Positions 16,232 to 23,368 of a stretch of DNA of 26,151 nt are shown piece after piece (the stretch's first letter is position 1; each line of letters starts with the position of its first letter). The DNA lies in the NCBI GenBank assembly GCA_016703545.1, contig JADJBX010000019.1:1-26151 (forward strand), read 5' to 3'. The position numbers and the translations under genes are program-made. The DNA comes from Candidatus Amarobacillus elongatus (GTDB lineage Bacteria; Chloroflexota; Dehalococcoidia; Tepidiformales; Tepidiformaceae). The notes under the pieces were generated by a model, which was given only the letters and a program-made list of their open reading frames with translations, did no database searches and had not been told where the DNA came from.

Positions 16232-16260
16232 GCCTGCCCGGTTGTGTGTGTTTGCGGGGA

Positions 16261-16289
16261 ACCCCGGCGCGCGGAGCGCCGGGGTTTTT
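16261..16289 (+). terminator. Intrinsic terminator after response regulator
   Basis: ACCCCGGCGC (16261-16270) pairs with GCGCCGGGGT (16276-16285) around GCGGA, followed by a T-run to 16289. This is a textbook Rho-independent terminator 30 bp after the corrected stop. Confidence 0.92.
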
Positions 16290-16338
16290 CGTTTGGGGGC
16301 AGCCCGGCGCGCGGATGGCTGATAGGGGCGGGGTGTCT

Positions 16339-16344
16339 TAGCAT
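16339..16344 (+). promoter_or_regulatory. -10 element (TAGCAT) for the alpha/beta hydrolase
   Basis: TAGCAT, the same hexamer used at rimI and near 24857, lies 54 nt upstream of the hydrolase ATG and just after the regulator terminator. Confidence 0.4.
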
Positions 16345-16398
16345 TGCTGCGTTCCGCGCCCGGCGGAATGCCACACCCCACGATTGCCCGAGGACCAC

Positions 16399-17187
16399 AT
16401 GCCCAAAGCGCCCGTCAGCGACATCGTCACGTACTACGAGGAAGCCGGCAGCGGCGATGCCCTGGTGCTGCTCACGGGGCTCGGCGCCGACCTGCAGTCG
16501 TGGGCGCTCACGGCGCCGGCGCTGGCGAAGCAGTTCCGCGTTGTGATGCCGGATAACCGCGGCGCTGGCCGCACGAGCGCGCCGGACCGGCCGTACGCGA
16601 TCGCGCAGATGGCGGGCGACGTGGTCGCGCTGCTGGATCGCCTGGGCATCGAAAAGGCGAACCTGGTTGGGTTCAGCATGGGCGGCTTCGTGGCGCAGGA
16701 GGTGGCGATCAACCACCCCGGCCGCGTGGAGAAGCTCGTGCTGATGAACACCGCGGGGAGTATCGATGGGTACGGGCGCGCGATCCTTCGCAGCCTGATC
16801 GACATCCGCCGTTCGAACATGAGCCGCGAGCAGCAGGTCCGGCACATGGCGCACCTGCTCTACAGCCCGGCGCTGCTCGACGATGACGCGCGGTACGAAC
16901 GGGGGCTGCAGAATTCGCTGGCGAACCCGTACCAGCAGCAGGACCACGCCTTCATCCGGCAGGCGCAGGCGTGCATGGCGTTCGATGCCACGGGGCGCCA
17001 TTCGAAGATCAAGGCGCAGACGCTGGTGGTGGCGAGCAGCGAGGACATGTTCGTGCCGGCGCGCAACGGCCAGAAGCTGGCGAAGGCGATCAGCGGCGCG
17101 ACCTTCAAGGAGCTGCCGGGCGGCCACGTGGGCTTCATCGAGTACCCGAACGAGTACAACGCGGCGCTGCTCGAGTTCCTCGGCTAA
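16399..17187 (+). CDS. Alpha/beta-fold hydrolase
   Basis: The protein has 262 aa from the ATG at 16399, chosen over the TTG at 16384 because GAGG lies 5 nt upstream. The fold is recognisable by VLLTGLGADLQSW (oxyanion region), DNRGAGRTSAPD and the nucleophile elbow GFSMGG with Ser93. Asp216 in SSEDMFVP and His243 in GGHVGF complete the catalytic triad. The closest styles are the 3-oxoadipate enol-lactonase/BioH-like small esterases, but the substrate cannot be assigned. The gene is a single transcription unit between two intrinsic terminators. Confidence 0.9.
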   Translation: MPKAPVSDIVTYYEEAGSGDALVLLTGLGADLQSWALTAPALAKQFRVVMPDNRGAGRTSAPDRPYAIAQMAGDVVALLDRLGIEKANLVGFSMGGFVAQEVAINHPGRVEKLVLMNTAGSIDGYGRAILRSLIDIRRSNMSREQQVRHMAHLLYSPALLDDDARYERGLQNSLANPYQQQDHAFIRQAQACMAFDATGRHSKIKAQTLVVASSEDMFVPARNGQKLAKAISGATFKELPGGHVGFIEYPNEYNAALLEFLG

Positions 17188-17212
17188 CGCGGCGAAGGCC
17201 GGTCAGACACGG

Positions 17213-17239
17213 AAAGGGGCCACGCTGGTGGCCCCTTTT
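17213..17239. terminator. Bidirectional intrinsic terminator
   Basis: AAAGGGGCCAC (17213-17223) and GTGGCCCCTTT flank GCTG, with a T-run on the plus strand and an A-run that reads as T on the minus strand. It serves the hydrolase (plus) and the riboswitch-controlled gene (minus). Confidence 0.93.
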
Positions 17240-17263
17240 GTCGTCCCTGGCGAATGCGACCGG

Positions 17264-17743
17264 TCAGCCGCCGCCGCCGATATCGCGGTGGCCGGCTTCG
17301 AACGCCATATCGAGCAGGCGGTTGTGGTGGCGTTCGACGGCGATGGAGAGGCGCATCGCCTGCTCGCCGAGTTCGACCATGTTCCAGATGTCCGGGCGGT
17401 GGACAGCCTCCGCCTCGTGGACGAGATCGAAGCCCGCGCGGATGAGGTTCTCGGCCTCCTCCGCCTGGCGGTGCAGGGCCGGGAGAAGGTGCGGGGGCGT
17501 GCCATCGGCGGCGATGCCGGTGGCCTCGCTGCGCTGCAACCGAAGGACGTGCTGGCCGATCGCGGCGGTGGCATCGGAGGTGAGGCGGCGGAAGCGGCGC
17601 GCCCACGCATCGGCGCGGGTGGCATGGTAGGGGAGGCGCGCCGCGCGGCGCAGCAGTTCACGGGCCTCGGCAAGGGAGTCGGCCTGCGAGGCGAGCGAGG
17701 GCCGGCGCGTCGGTGGCACCGGCAGGGTAAGGGTAGACGACAT
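17264..17743 (-). CDS. Unknown 159-aa protein under c-di-AMP riboswitch control
   Basis: No family recognised. The protein appears soluble and mostly alpha-helical, rich in Ala, Arg, Glu and His, with no signal peptide or membrane helix. Two helical regions stand out: ASQADSLAEARELLRRAARL (about 19-38) and RQAEEAENLIRAGFDLVHEA (about 92-111), then MVELGEQAMRLSIAVERHHN. The C-terminus ends in a run of glycines. GGAGGAC sits 9 nt before the ATG. The gene is monocistronic, between the ydaO-type aptamer upstream and a shared terminator downstream, so its expression should follow c-di-AMP level. Known regulon members handle potassium, osmolytes or cell wall; this one resembles none of them. Confidence 0.8.
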   Translation of the reverse strand: MSSTLTLPVPPTRRPSLASQADSLAEARELLRRAARLPYHATRADAWARRFRRLTSDATAAIGQHVLRLQRSEATGIAADGTPPHLLPALHRQAEEAENLIRAGFDLVHEAEAVHRPDIWNMVELGEQAMRLSIAVERHHNRLLDMAFEAGHRDIGGGG

Positions 17744-17793
17744 CGGGTAGCTGTCCTCCAGGGCAGGGTTGCGCGCGGCAGCACGCGGATGCC

Positions 17794-17815
17794 GGGGAGA
17801 CGAAACGATCTCCCC
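17794..17815 (-). promoter_or_regulatory. Probable riboswitch expression-platform hairpin
   Basis: Directly 3' of the aptamer on the minus strand, GGGGAGA pairs with TCTCCCC around an 8-nt loop. There is no U-tract, so control by Rho or at initiation is as likely as intrinsic termination. Confidence 0.5.
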
Positions 17816-17965
17816 CGAACGCCTGCGGGGTTAGCTGACGGGTTCGGTGTCGGAAGTCACCGGCGCGGCATTTCGCGCTTCACCCCGGGGAGAGCGCGTG
17901 AAGCCATCTCTCCCGGGCTGGGTCCCCCGCTCCCGGGCGAACCCGGGACTCGGCAGACCCAACAC
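17815..17965 (-). ncRNA. c-di-AMP riboswitch (ydaO-yuaA type)
   Basis: Read 5' to 3' on the minus strand, the leader carries the family's invariant blocks in order: GAGCGGGGGACCCA (17932-17919), GGGGTGAAGC (17886-17877), and CGAACCCGTCAGCTAACC followed by CCGCAGGCGT (17846-17819). A stable hairpin (CCCGGGTTCGCCCGGG) occupies the variable stem after the first strand. These blocks match the Bacillus ydaO leader and actinobacterial relatives almost base for base. The aptamer binds c-di-AMP and in known cases turns the downstream gene off. The next gene in sense is the 159-aa unknown at 17743; its start is about 75 nt beyond the aptamer. Ends are approximate. Confidence 0.95.
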
Positions 17966-18082
17966 TACCAGCCGTTGGTGAGCGGGAGATAAACGGGCCG
18001 TAACGAGTCTTGCTGATCCGTGACATCGGCGTGGGCAATGGCGCGTGGCGGGGAAGGGGCGCGCGGGGCCGCACGCGTGGCG

Positions 18083-18088
18083 TAGCAT
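18083..18088 (+). promoter_or_regulatory. rimI: -10 element (TAGCAT) for leaderless rimI
   Basis: TAGCAT ends 6 nt before the GTG start codon at 18095, the same arrangement as rmuC. Confidence 0.55.
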
Positions 18089-18094
18089 CAGAGG

Positions 18095-18670
18095 GTGCCC
18101 GCCCCTCGCCTTCGCCCCATGACCCCCGCCGACCTGGATGCGGTGACGGCGGTGGAGCGCGCGTCGTACAGCTCGGGGTGGCCGGCGACGGCGTTCGCGC
18201 ACGAGATCGAGCACAACCGGCTGGCGCGCTACCTCGTCCTCGAAGTGGGGGACGACCTCGTGGGGTTCGCCGGCACCTGGCTCATGGTGGATGAGGCGCA
18301 CGTCGTCACGATCGCGGTGCGGCCAGATCTGCGGCGCGCGGGCTACGGCCGCCTCCTCCTGCACGCGCTCATCCTTGTGGCGCGGGATGCGGGCATGGAG
18401 GCGGCGACGCTGGAGGTGCGGGTTTCGAACGAGGCCGCGAGGGCGCTGTACCGGCGGTACGGGTTCTGGGACGTGGGCGAACGGAAGAAGTACTACCAGG
18501 ACAACGGCGAGGACGCGGTCATCATGACGACCGAGGGGTTCGAAACCCCCGCCTTCCAGGAGCGGCTCGCGGCGCGCGCGGCGGAGCTGGAGGAGCGCTG
18601 GCCCGGGTGCATCGCCGCGGCGCGGGCGGCGCTGGGCATCGCGGATGCGGAGGACGGCCCGGCGGCCTAG
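18095..18670 (+). CDS. rimI: Ribosomal protein S18-alanine N-acetyltransferase (RimI-like GNAT)
   Basis: The protein has 191 aa. The GNAT fold is clear: RPMTPADLDAVTAVERASYS at the start, the acetyl-CoA loop RPDLRRAGYGRLLL (about 76-89), and LEVRVSNEAARALYRRYGFW leading to GERKKYYQDNGEDAVIM, which is the RimI signature. Family members acetylate the N-terminal alanine of S18. A helical extension of about 45 residues follows the domain and is longer than in E. coli RimI. The GTG at 18095 was chosen because of the -10 exactly 6 nt upstream; an ATG eight codons in is an alternative. The stop overlaps that of the converging gene (CTAG). Confidence 0.9.
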   Translation: MPAPRLRPMTPADLDAVTAVERASYSSGWPATAFAHEIEHNRLARYLVLEVGDDLVGFAGTWLMVDEAHVVTIAVRPDLRRAGYGRLLLHALILVARDAGMEAATLEVRVSNEAARALYRRYGFWDVGERKKYYQDNGEDAVIMTTEGFETPAFQERLAARAAELEERWPGCIAAARAALGIADAEDGPAA

Positions 18671-18990
18671 GCGAGCGCCGCGCTCATGGAGCGAAGGACG
18701 GCTTCGGCGCGTTCGAGGCGGGCGCGGATGCCCCACGGCCCGTGGATATTCAGGGTCATGTTCTCGGCCTGGCCGCGCACGCCGGGAAGGCGGCCACGGA
18801 TGCCCGCGGCGGCATGGTACGACGCGAGTTCGGCGGAATCGGCGCCGAAGAGCGCGACCAGGATCTCGACGGTGCGGTCGTTCCACTGGTTGTACTCGAA
18901 CGGGTTCGGGCCGGTGCCACGAAGCCACGCGATCTTGGAGATCTGCCCTTCAAGGCGCTCACGGGCACGCGCCGGGTTCTTCACAGCCAT
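18667..18990 (-). CDS. Hypothetical protein, 107 aa
   Basis: No family recognised. A soluble, mixed-charge protein with ISKIAWLRGTGPNPFEYNQW and WGIRARLERAEAVLRSMSAA as notable segments; probably alpha-helical. The ATG at 18990 is chosen over the ATG at 19002 because TATGAT lies 7 nt upstream of it, which would make the message leaderless and exclude the earlier ATG. The TAG shares a 4-bp CTAG with the rimI stop, so there is no room for a separate terminator. Confidence 0.7.
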   Translation of the reverse strand: MAVKNPARARERLEGQISKIAWLRGTGPNPFEYNQWNDRTVEILVALFGADSAELASYHAAAGIRGRLPGVRGQAENMTLNIHGPWGIRARLERAEAVLRSMSAALA

Positions 18991-18997
18991 GGCGGGA

Positions 18998-19003
18998 ATC
19001 ATA
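18998..19003 (-). promoter_or_regulatory. -10 element (TATGAT) for leaderless 107-aa gene
   Basis: TATGAT matches TATAAT at 5 of 6 positions and ends 7 nt before the ATG at 18990. It contains part of the earlier in-frame ATG, which argues against that start. Confidence 0.5.
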
Positions 19004-19061
19004 GGAGAGAAACGGGCGACGGGAAACGGCGGGCCGCCCGGAAAAAGGCGGCAGGCACGGG

Positions 19062-19580
19062 TCAGGCGGCCGCCTTGCCGGCGGAGAGGCCGAAGGCGAT
19101 ATCGCCGAGGCGCAGGAGCGCGCCCACGACCTCGTGCGCGCCCGACGCTCCGGACTCTTCGACATCGTCCAGGAAGGCGGCGACGCGGTCCTCGCCTTCG
19201 GGCCCCCAGAAGATGGCGGGGCGGGTGACGCCGAAGGAGTTGCTCAGGAGCACGTGCCCTTCGTCATCACGGCAGGCGAGGGCGAGGGCGACGTGGTCGA
19301 TGCCGTAGGGGCGGCGCATATCGGCCATGGATTCGCGAACCCAGGCGACCACCGGCCCCAGGAGCGCGCGGGAGTCACCATCGGCATCGGCCGCGTGCAG
19401 TTCCCAGGACTGCTCCCGGACGCCGATCCCTTCGCGGATGAGCGCTTCGACCCGCTTTCGGGTCCCGTCTTTGCGAAACAGGTGCATCACGTGGTGATCG
19501 TCGGCGGGGGTGAAGGGGCACTTGGTGGCAAGCGGGGGGCCACGGCGGTAGAGAAGCCGGACGGGGACGTGAGGTTTCAT
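19062..19580 (-). CDS. Hypothetical protein, 172 aa
   Basis: No family recognised. The protein is soluble, with strands such as HVALALACRDDEGHVLLSN followed by GVTRPAIFWGPEGEDRVAAF, suggesting an alpha/beta domain. The C-terminal 30 residues are Ala/Gly-rich and helical. There is no Shine-Dalgarno before the ATG; CATAAC at 19594-19599 may be a -10 that would give a very short leader. It is divergent from the gene at 19639 and same-strand with the 107-aa gene, 71 bp apart. Confidence 0.65.
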   Translation of the reverse strand: MKPHVPVRLLYRRGPPLATKCPFTPADDHHVMHLFRKDGTRKRVEALIREGIGVREQSWELHAADADGDSRALLGPVVAWVRESMADMRRPYGIDHVALALACRDDEGHVLLSNSFGVTRPAIFWGPEGEDRVAAFLDDVEESGASGAHEVVGALLRLGDIAFGLSAGKAAA

Positions 19581-19624
19581 CTGGGACCGTTGTTATGCGA
19601 GTGGAATCGTCCGCGCCACGCGCG

Positions 19625-19630
19625 TACACT
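19625..19630 (+). promoter_or_regulatory. -10 element (TACACT) for leaderless 148-aa gene
   Basis: TACACT ends 8 nt before the ATG at 19639. No Shine-Dalgarno sequence is present. Confidence 0.45.
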
Positions 19631-19638
19631 CCGCTGCA

Positions 19639-20085
19639 ATGGACAACGACTTCAGCATCGACCTTTCAGAGATCGCGGCGACGCTGCGCACGAGCGAAGT
19701 GGTGACGCTGCGCTTCGTCGCGGTAGGTCACCGGCTGCTGCTGGATTTCCGCTGCAGCGAACTCGATGGGCCGATGGTGAAGGTCGTGGAGCCGGTGAAG
19801 TCGGTGGAAGAGCGGTACCGGACGATGCGGCGGCTGCGGCCGCGGTTCGCGCCGCCGGAGAAGATCGTGGCGGTCTGGTGGCCGCGGTTCACGGCCTCGC
19901 TGCGCACCACCGGCGTATGGGCGGAAGTGATGGCGCGCGTGAGCGAGACAGGCCACGTGGACGCGGTGCGCCGCGCCGAGGAGGCGCTTGACGAGCTGCT
20001 GGCGCTGGAGCGCGCGGAGCAGGTGAACGCGATCAAGGGCGAAGGGTTCCGCACGATCTGGGTCGCGGGGCGGCTGGCACGCTGA
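19639..20085 (+). CDS. Hypothetical protein, 148 aa
   Basis: No family recognised. After an acidic N-terminus come strands SEVVTLRFVAVGHRLLLDFR and GPMVKVVEPVKSVEERYRTM, then KIVAVWWPRFTASLRTTGVW, and a helical C-terminal third (AEEALDELLALERAEQVNAI). The layout suggests a small alpha/beta cytosolic protein. It probably forms an operon with the metallopeptidase 54 bp downstream. The style suggests a lineage-conserved protein, but this could not be tested here. Confidence 0.7.
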   Translation: MDNDFSIDLSEIAATLRTSEVVTLRFVAVGHRLLLDFRCSELDGPMVKVVEPVKSVEERYRTMRRLRPRFAPPEKIVAVWWPRFTASLRTTGVWAEVMARVSETGHVDAVRRAEEALDELLALERAEQVNAIKGEGFRTIWVAGRLAR

Positions 20086-20139
20086 GGCATGGCGGCGCGG
20101 GCGTAGCGGCGAATCCGGTTCCTCCCCCACAGTAGAGAC

Positions 20140-20508
20140 GTGGAACGGGCGCACTTCCGGCAACTGGTGAGGGAGGCGGTGGCGGAGCTGCCGCCGGCGC
20201 TGCTGGAGCGCGTGCACAATGTCGCCATCGTCATCGAACGGCGGCCGACCGCGCGCGACCGCAAGGCGGCGGGCGTGGGGCCGGGCCGCACGCTGCTGGG
20301 GCTGTACCACGGCATCCCGCTGACGCAGCGGGGGGAGTACTACAACCTCGTGCCGCCGGACAAGATCAGCATTTACCAGGAGCCCATCGAGGAGTTCTGC
20401 CGGGACGACGATGAGGTGCGCGAGCAGGTTCGCAAGACCGTGCTGCACGAACTCGGGCACTACTTCGGCATCGACGACGACCGGCTGCACGAACTGGGAA
20501 TGGGGTAG
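20140..20508 (+). CDS. Zincin_1-type metallopeptidase family protein
   Basis: The protein has 122 aa with a GTG start. The C-terminus carries HELGHYFGIDDDRLHELG (residues 103-120), the full HExxHxxGxxDD zinc-binding motif of the small Zincin_1 (PF06262) family. Earlier motifs TLLGLYHGIPLTQRGEYYN and DKISIYQEPIEEFC also match the family. These proteins have a minimal metallopeptidase fold; substrates are generally unknown. No clear Shine-Dalgarno sequence is seen; it may be expressed with the 148-aa gene upstream. Confidence 0.9.
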   Translation: MERAHFRQLVREAVAELPPALLERVHNVAIVIERRPTARDRKAAGVGPGRTLLGLYHGIPLTQRGEYYNLVPPDKISIYQEPIEEFCRDDDEVREQVRKTVLHELGHYFGIDDDRLHELGMG

Positions 20509-20585
20509 GGAGCGGGCCGTGAGCGTTCGCGAAAAGAACGGCGAAACAGAATGAAAGGCGCGGATAACACGGGTATCAGAATTCG

Positions 20586-20614
20586 TTGACCGGTGAAGCG
20601 GCGGTGGTTAGGTT
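20586..20614 (+). promoter_or_regulatory. Sigma-70-type promoter for LCP gene
   Basis: TTGACC (20586-20591), a 17-nt spacer and TAGGTT (20609-20614) form a well-spaced promoter. The -10 ends 8 nt before the ATG at 20623, so the transcript is probably leaderless or nearly so. It is the best complete promoter in the window. Confidence 0.7.
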
Positions 20615-20622
20615 GAAGTTAC

Positions 20623-22101
20623 ATGGCGAGCCGGGCAGATGAAGCAACGCTCCGGGGCCGTTCGCGCGCCGGACGTGCAGCCGCATCACGGACCTCCGCG
20701 AAAACCCTGACCGCCGGGCAACGGTGGCTCTTCGTGTTCGCGCTGCTGACGTTCGGGATGGCGACGTCGTATACGGCGGTCGCGCTGCTGACGCGCATCA
20801 CGCCCGCGCTCTTTCCCGGCAAGAACCTGCAGCTTGGCGTGGTGACGCAGGCGCTGCAGCAGCTTCCCGGGCCGGCGAAGGTGGAAGCCCCCGGCGAATC
20901 GAGCCCGTTCAACGCACGCATCAACATCCTCATCATGGGCGCGGATGCACGGCCACTGAGCCAGGACGCCACAGGCTATGTCGCGCCGCAGCAGGCGTTC
21001 CCCACGCACACCGACACGATCGTGGTGGCGACGGTGGACCCGATTTCGAAGAAGGCGAGCCTGCTGAGCTTCCCTCGCGACCTCTTCATCGAAATCCACG
21101 ACCCCCGCTACAAGACGCCCTACAAGTCGCGCATCAACAACAGCTACCAGATTGGCGTCGACTACGGGAAGACGTTCGACGCGGGCGCGAAGCAGCTGCA
21201 GACGGACATCGAGAAGAACTTCGGCATCACCATCGACCACTACGTCTGGGTGGAGTTCAAGGGCGTCGAACGGCTGGTGGAGTCGATCGGCGGCGTGGAT
21301 GTGGTCATCCCGGACGAGCTGCAGGTGCCGCACTACGGCGGGCAGTGGTACTACAGCGACGATGACGTCCACGCGCATTATGTCTCTTTTCCGCCAGGCC
21401 CGGCGCACCTCAACGGGTATAACGCCGTCGCCTACGGGCGGTACCGCGACGACAGCGACCTGAACCGCGTGAAGCGCCAGCAGGTGGTGCTCGAAGGGGC
21501 GGTGGAGAAGGTGTTCGAACGGGGGCTGCTCGCGAACCTGACGGACGCGACGGCGCTGTGGGACGCGTACAAGGCGACGGGCCACACGGACATCGCGAAA
21601 TCCGAGATCCCGGGCTGGCCAACCTGCTGCGGGAGACGCAGGGGAACATGGTCGGCTATTCGCTGGGAGACCCCGTGAACGGGCGGCCGACGGTGTGGGG
21701 CATGACCACCGGAGGACGGCGCGAGCGTGCTCGCGTGGGACCCCGTGAACGCGCAGCAGATCATCGCGCAGGCGTTCGCCGGCGGGAAGTACGGCGACTC
21801 CATCGTGGAGATCCAGAACGGCACCGGTTCGCCGGCGCAGGGCGAGGAGCTCGCGCGGGGCCTGGGCCGTTACCTGCAGATCACGCGGCGGCTGCCGACG
21901 GTGGAACTGGGCCTGGACGTCGTCCAGCAGCCGACCACCAGCATCATCCTCTACACCGAGGACCGGCGGCCGATGGCGGTCGATATCGCGAAGTGGCTGA
22001 ACCTGCCGGAGTCGGCGGTGAAGACGGCGCCCAAGCCGAGCTCGACCGCGCCCGATGTGGTGATCATCATCGGCAAGGACTTCAAGCTCCCAGGGACGTG
22101 A
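20623..22101 (+). CDS. LytR-CpsA-Psr family glycopolymer transferase, two frameshifts
   Basis: LCP enzymes attach secondary polymers to peptidoglycan or a related wall acceptor. A cytoplasmic basic tail and one membrane helix (WLFVFALLTFGMATSYTAVA) precede the LCP domain: NILIMGADARP, THTDTIVVATVDP, KKASLLSFPRDLFIEI, RINNSYQIG, GGVDVVIPDEL and YGRYRDDSDLNRVKRQQ, including the conserved Asp and Arg residues. The frame breaks near 21615 (one C missing, at PGWP instead of PGLANLLRETQGNMVGYS) and is restored near 21711-21715 (one extra G), joining to ASVLAWDPVNAQQI. A C-terminal LytR_C-like domain ends at 22101. Corrected length is 492 aa. Confidence 0.88.
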
Positions 22102-22142
22102 TCGAGGCCCGAGGTTCGAGGCGCGAGGCGCCTTCAGGGCCC

Positions 22143-23024
22143 CTAGGCGGGGGAGTTCCTCGCCCGTGAGCGCCCGGTAGACGGCCATGTAGCGCTCGGT
22201 GGTAGCGGCGACGACGGCGGGCGGGAGCGCGGGCGGCGGGTCGCCGTCCTTCCAGTTGGCCGCCATCCAGTCGCGCACCGGTTGCTTGTCGAAGCCCGCC
22301 TGGGCGGTCCCGGGGCGGTAGTCGTCGACGGGCCAGAACCGGCTGCTGTCCGGGGTCAACGCTTCGTCGATGAGGATGACCTCGTCGCCGCAGAAGCCGA
22401 ATTCGAGCTTGGTGTCGGCGATGATGATGCCGGGTTCGAGCGCGACGGCCTGCTCGTAGACGGCGAGCGTGCGCGCCTTCACCAGGCCGGCCGCGTCGCC
22501 GCCGACGATGCCCGCGAATTCCTCGAAGGTGATGTTCTGGTCGTGGCCGGCGGTGGCCTTGGTCGACGGGGTGAAGATGGGCTCGGGGAGCCGCTCGGAC
22601 TCCCGGAGGCCGGCGGGCAGCGGGATGCCGCAGATGGCGCCCGTGCGCTGGTAATCCTTCCAGCCGGAGCCGGAGATGTAGCCGCGGGCGATGCATTCGG
22701 CGTCCAGGCGCCGGGCCTTTCGAACGAGCATGGTGCGGCCGTAGTACCGCTCGTCCAGTTCGAACGGCACGAGCGACGCGTTCTCCTCGGTGATGAGGGC
22801 GATGAAATGGTTGGGAACGACATCGTTGATGCGCTCGAACCACCAGGCCGAGGCCGCGTGAGCACCTCACCCCTTGCGGGGATGCCGGTGGGGAGGACGA
22901 CGTCGAAGGCCGAGATGCGGTCCGTGGCGACGATCAGGAGGTTCTCGCCGAGGTCGAACACGTCGCGGACCTTACCGCGCGCCAGGCGGTTGGGGAGATC
23001 GGTCTCGAGGAGGATGTCAGACAT
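22143..23024 (-). CDS. purC: SAICAR synthase, two frameshifts
   Basis: PurC joins aspartate to CAIR in de novo purine synthesis. The ATG at 23024 has AAGGA 8 nt upstream and opens MSDILLETDLPNRLARGKVRDV. Then come the nucleotide-binding DLGENLLIVATDRISAFDVV, TPSTKATAGHDQNITFEEFA, IADTKLEFGF and DEALTPDSSRFWP. One G is missing near 22852-22856 (EVLTR joins ASAWWFERINDVVPNHF in another frame). One extra base in the GGGGG run (plus strand) at 22149-22153 hides the stop TAG at 22143-22145; without correction the frame runs on for hundreds of codons. Corrected length is 293 aa, as in the longer PurC type. An HTH segment sits upstream in the same frame. Confidence 0.92.
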
Positions 23025-23246
23025 CGGTACCGTCCTTGCGGTGGCTTGCGCGGCTTCGATACGGGAGGTCACGCCGAGGCGCGAAAGCACTTCGCTGACG
23101 TGCCACTTGGCCCCGGCAAGGCTGATGCCGAGCGCCCGGGCGATCTCGGGGTTGGTGCGGCCGGCGGCGAGCAGGCGCAACACCTGCCGCTGCCGCGGCG
23201 TCAGCCTGGTGATGGGGTTGTCAGGGGGCTGTCCGGTCGCTCCCAT
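23025..23246 (-). CDS. LuxR-type helix-turn-helix segment, in frame with purC
   Basis: 74 codons from the ATG at 23246 encode a complete LuxR/GerE-type HTH: LTPRQRQVLRLLAAGRTNPE, then IARALGISLAGAKWHVSEVL, then SRLGVTSRIEAAQ. There is no receiver or ligand domain. No stop separates it from purC, so as written it would form an HTH-PurC fusion. PurC has its own start and Shine-Dalgarno, and base errors are frequent here, so two separate overlapping genes are equally possible. TACATT 6 nt before the ATG suggests a leaderless start. Confidence 0.7.
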
Positions 23247-23252
23247 GGGGAG

Positions 23253-23258
23253 AATGTA
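23253..23258 (-). promoter_or_regulatory. -10 element (TACATT) for leaderless HTH-purC transcript
   Basis: TACATT ends 6 nt before the ATG at 23246 and matches the recurrent TANNNT pattern. It would drive both the HTH segment and purC. Confidence 0.5.
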
Positions 23259-23368
23259 GCCACTCCCGGCATGAGGTTGTCCCTAGCCTATCGCCAGCAT
23301 GGCGATTCGCGATGCGTGACCGTGAAACGAGCCCCCGCCGTAACGGGGAAAGCCGTGCCGCGAGGCGG

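Noticed and set aside
17203..17784. Alternative 193-codon minus frame over the riboswitch-controlled gene
   Set aside because: Pro/Ala/Arg-rich out-of-frame translation without a ribosome site; the 159-aa frame has a Shine-Dalgarno and balanced composition.
20686..22140. Long minus-strand extension of purC
   Set aside because: It arises because a one-base insertion near 22150 hides the purC stop; the extension is antisense to the LCP gene and shows no fold.
23333..23366. Short GC hairpins after the rhomboid gene as a terminator
   Set aside because: Stems are about 5 bp with no T-run on the minus strand, too weak to call.
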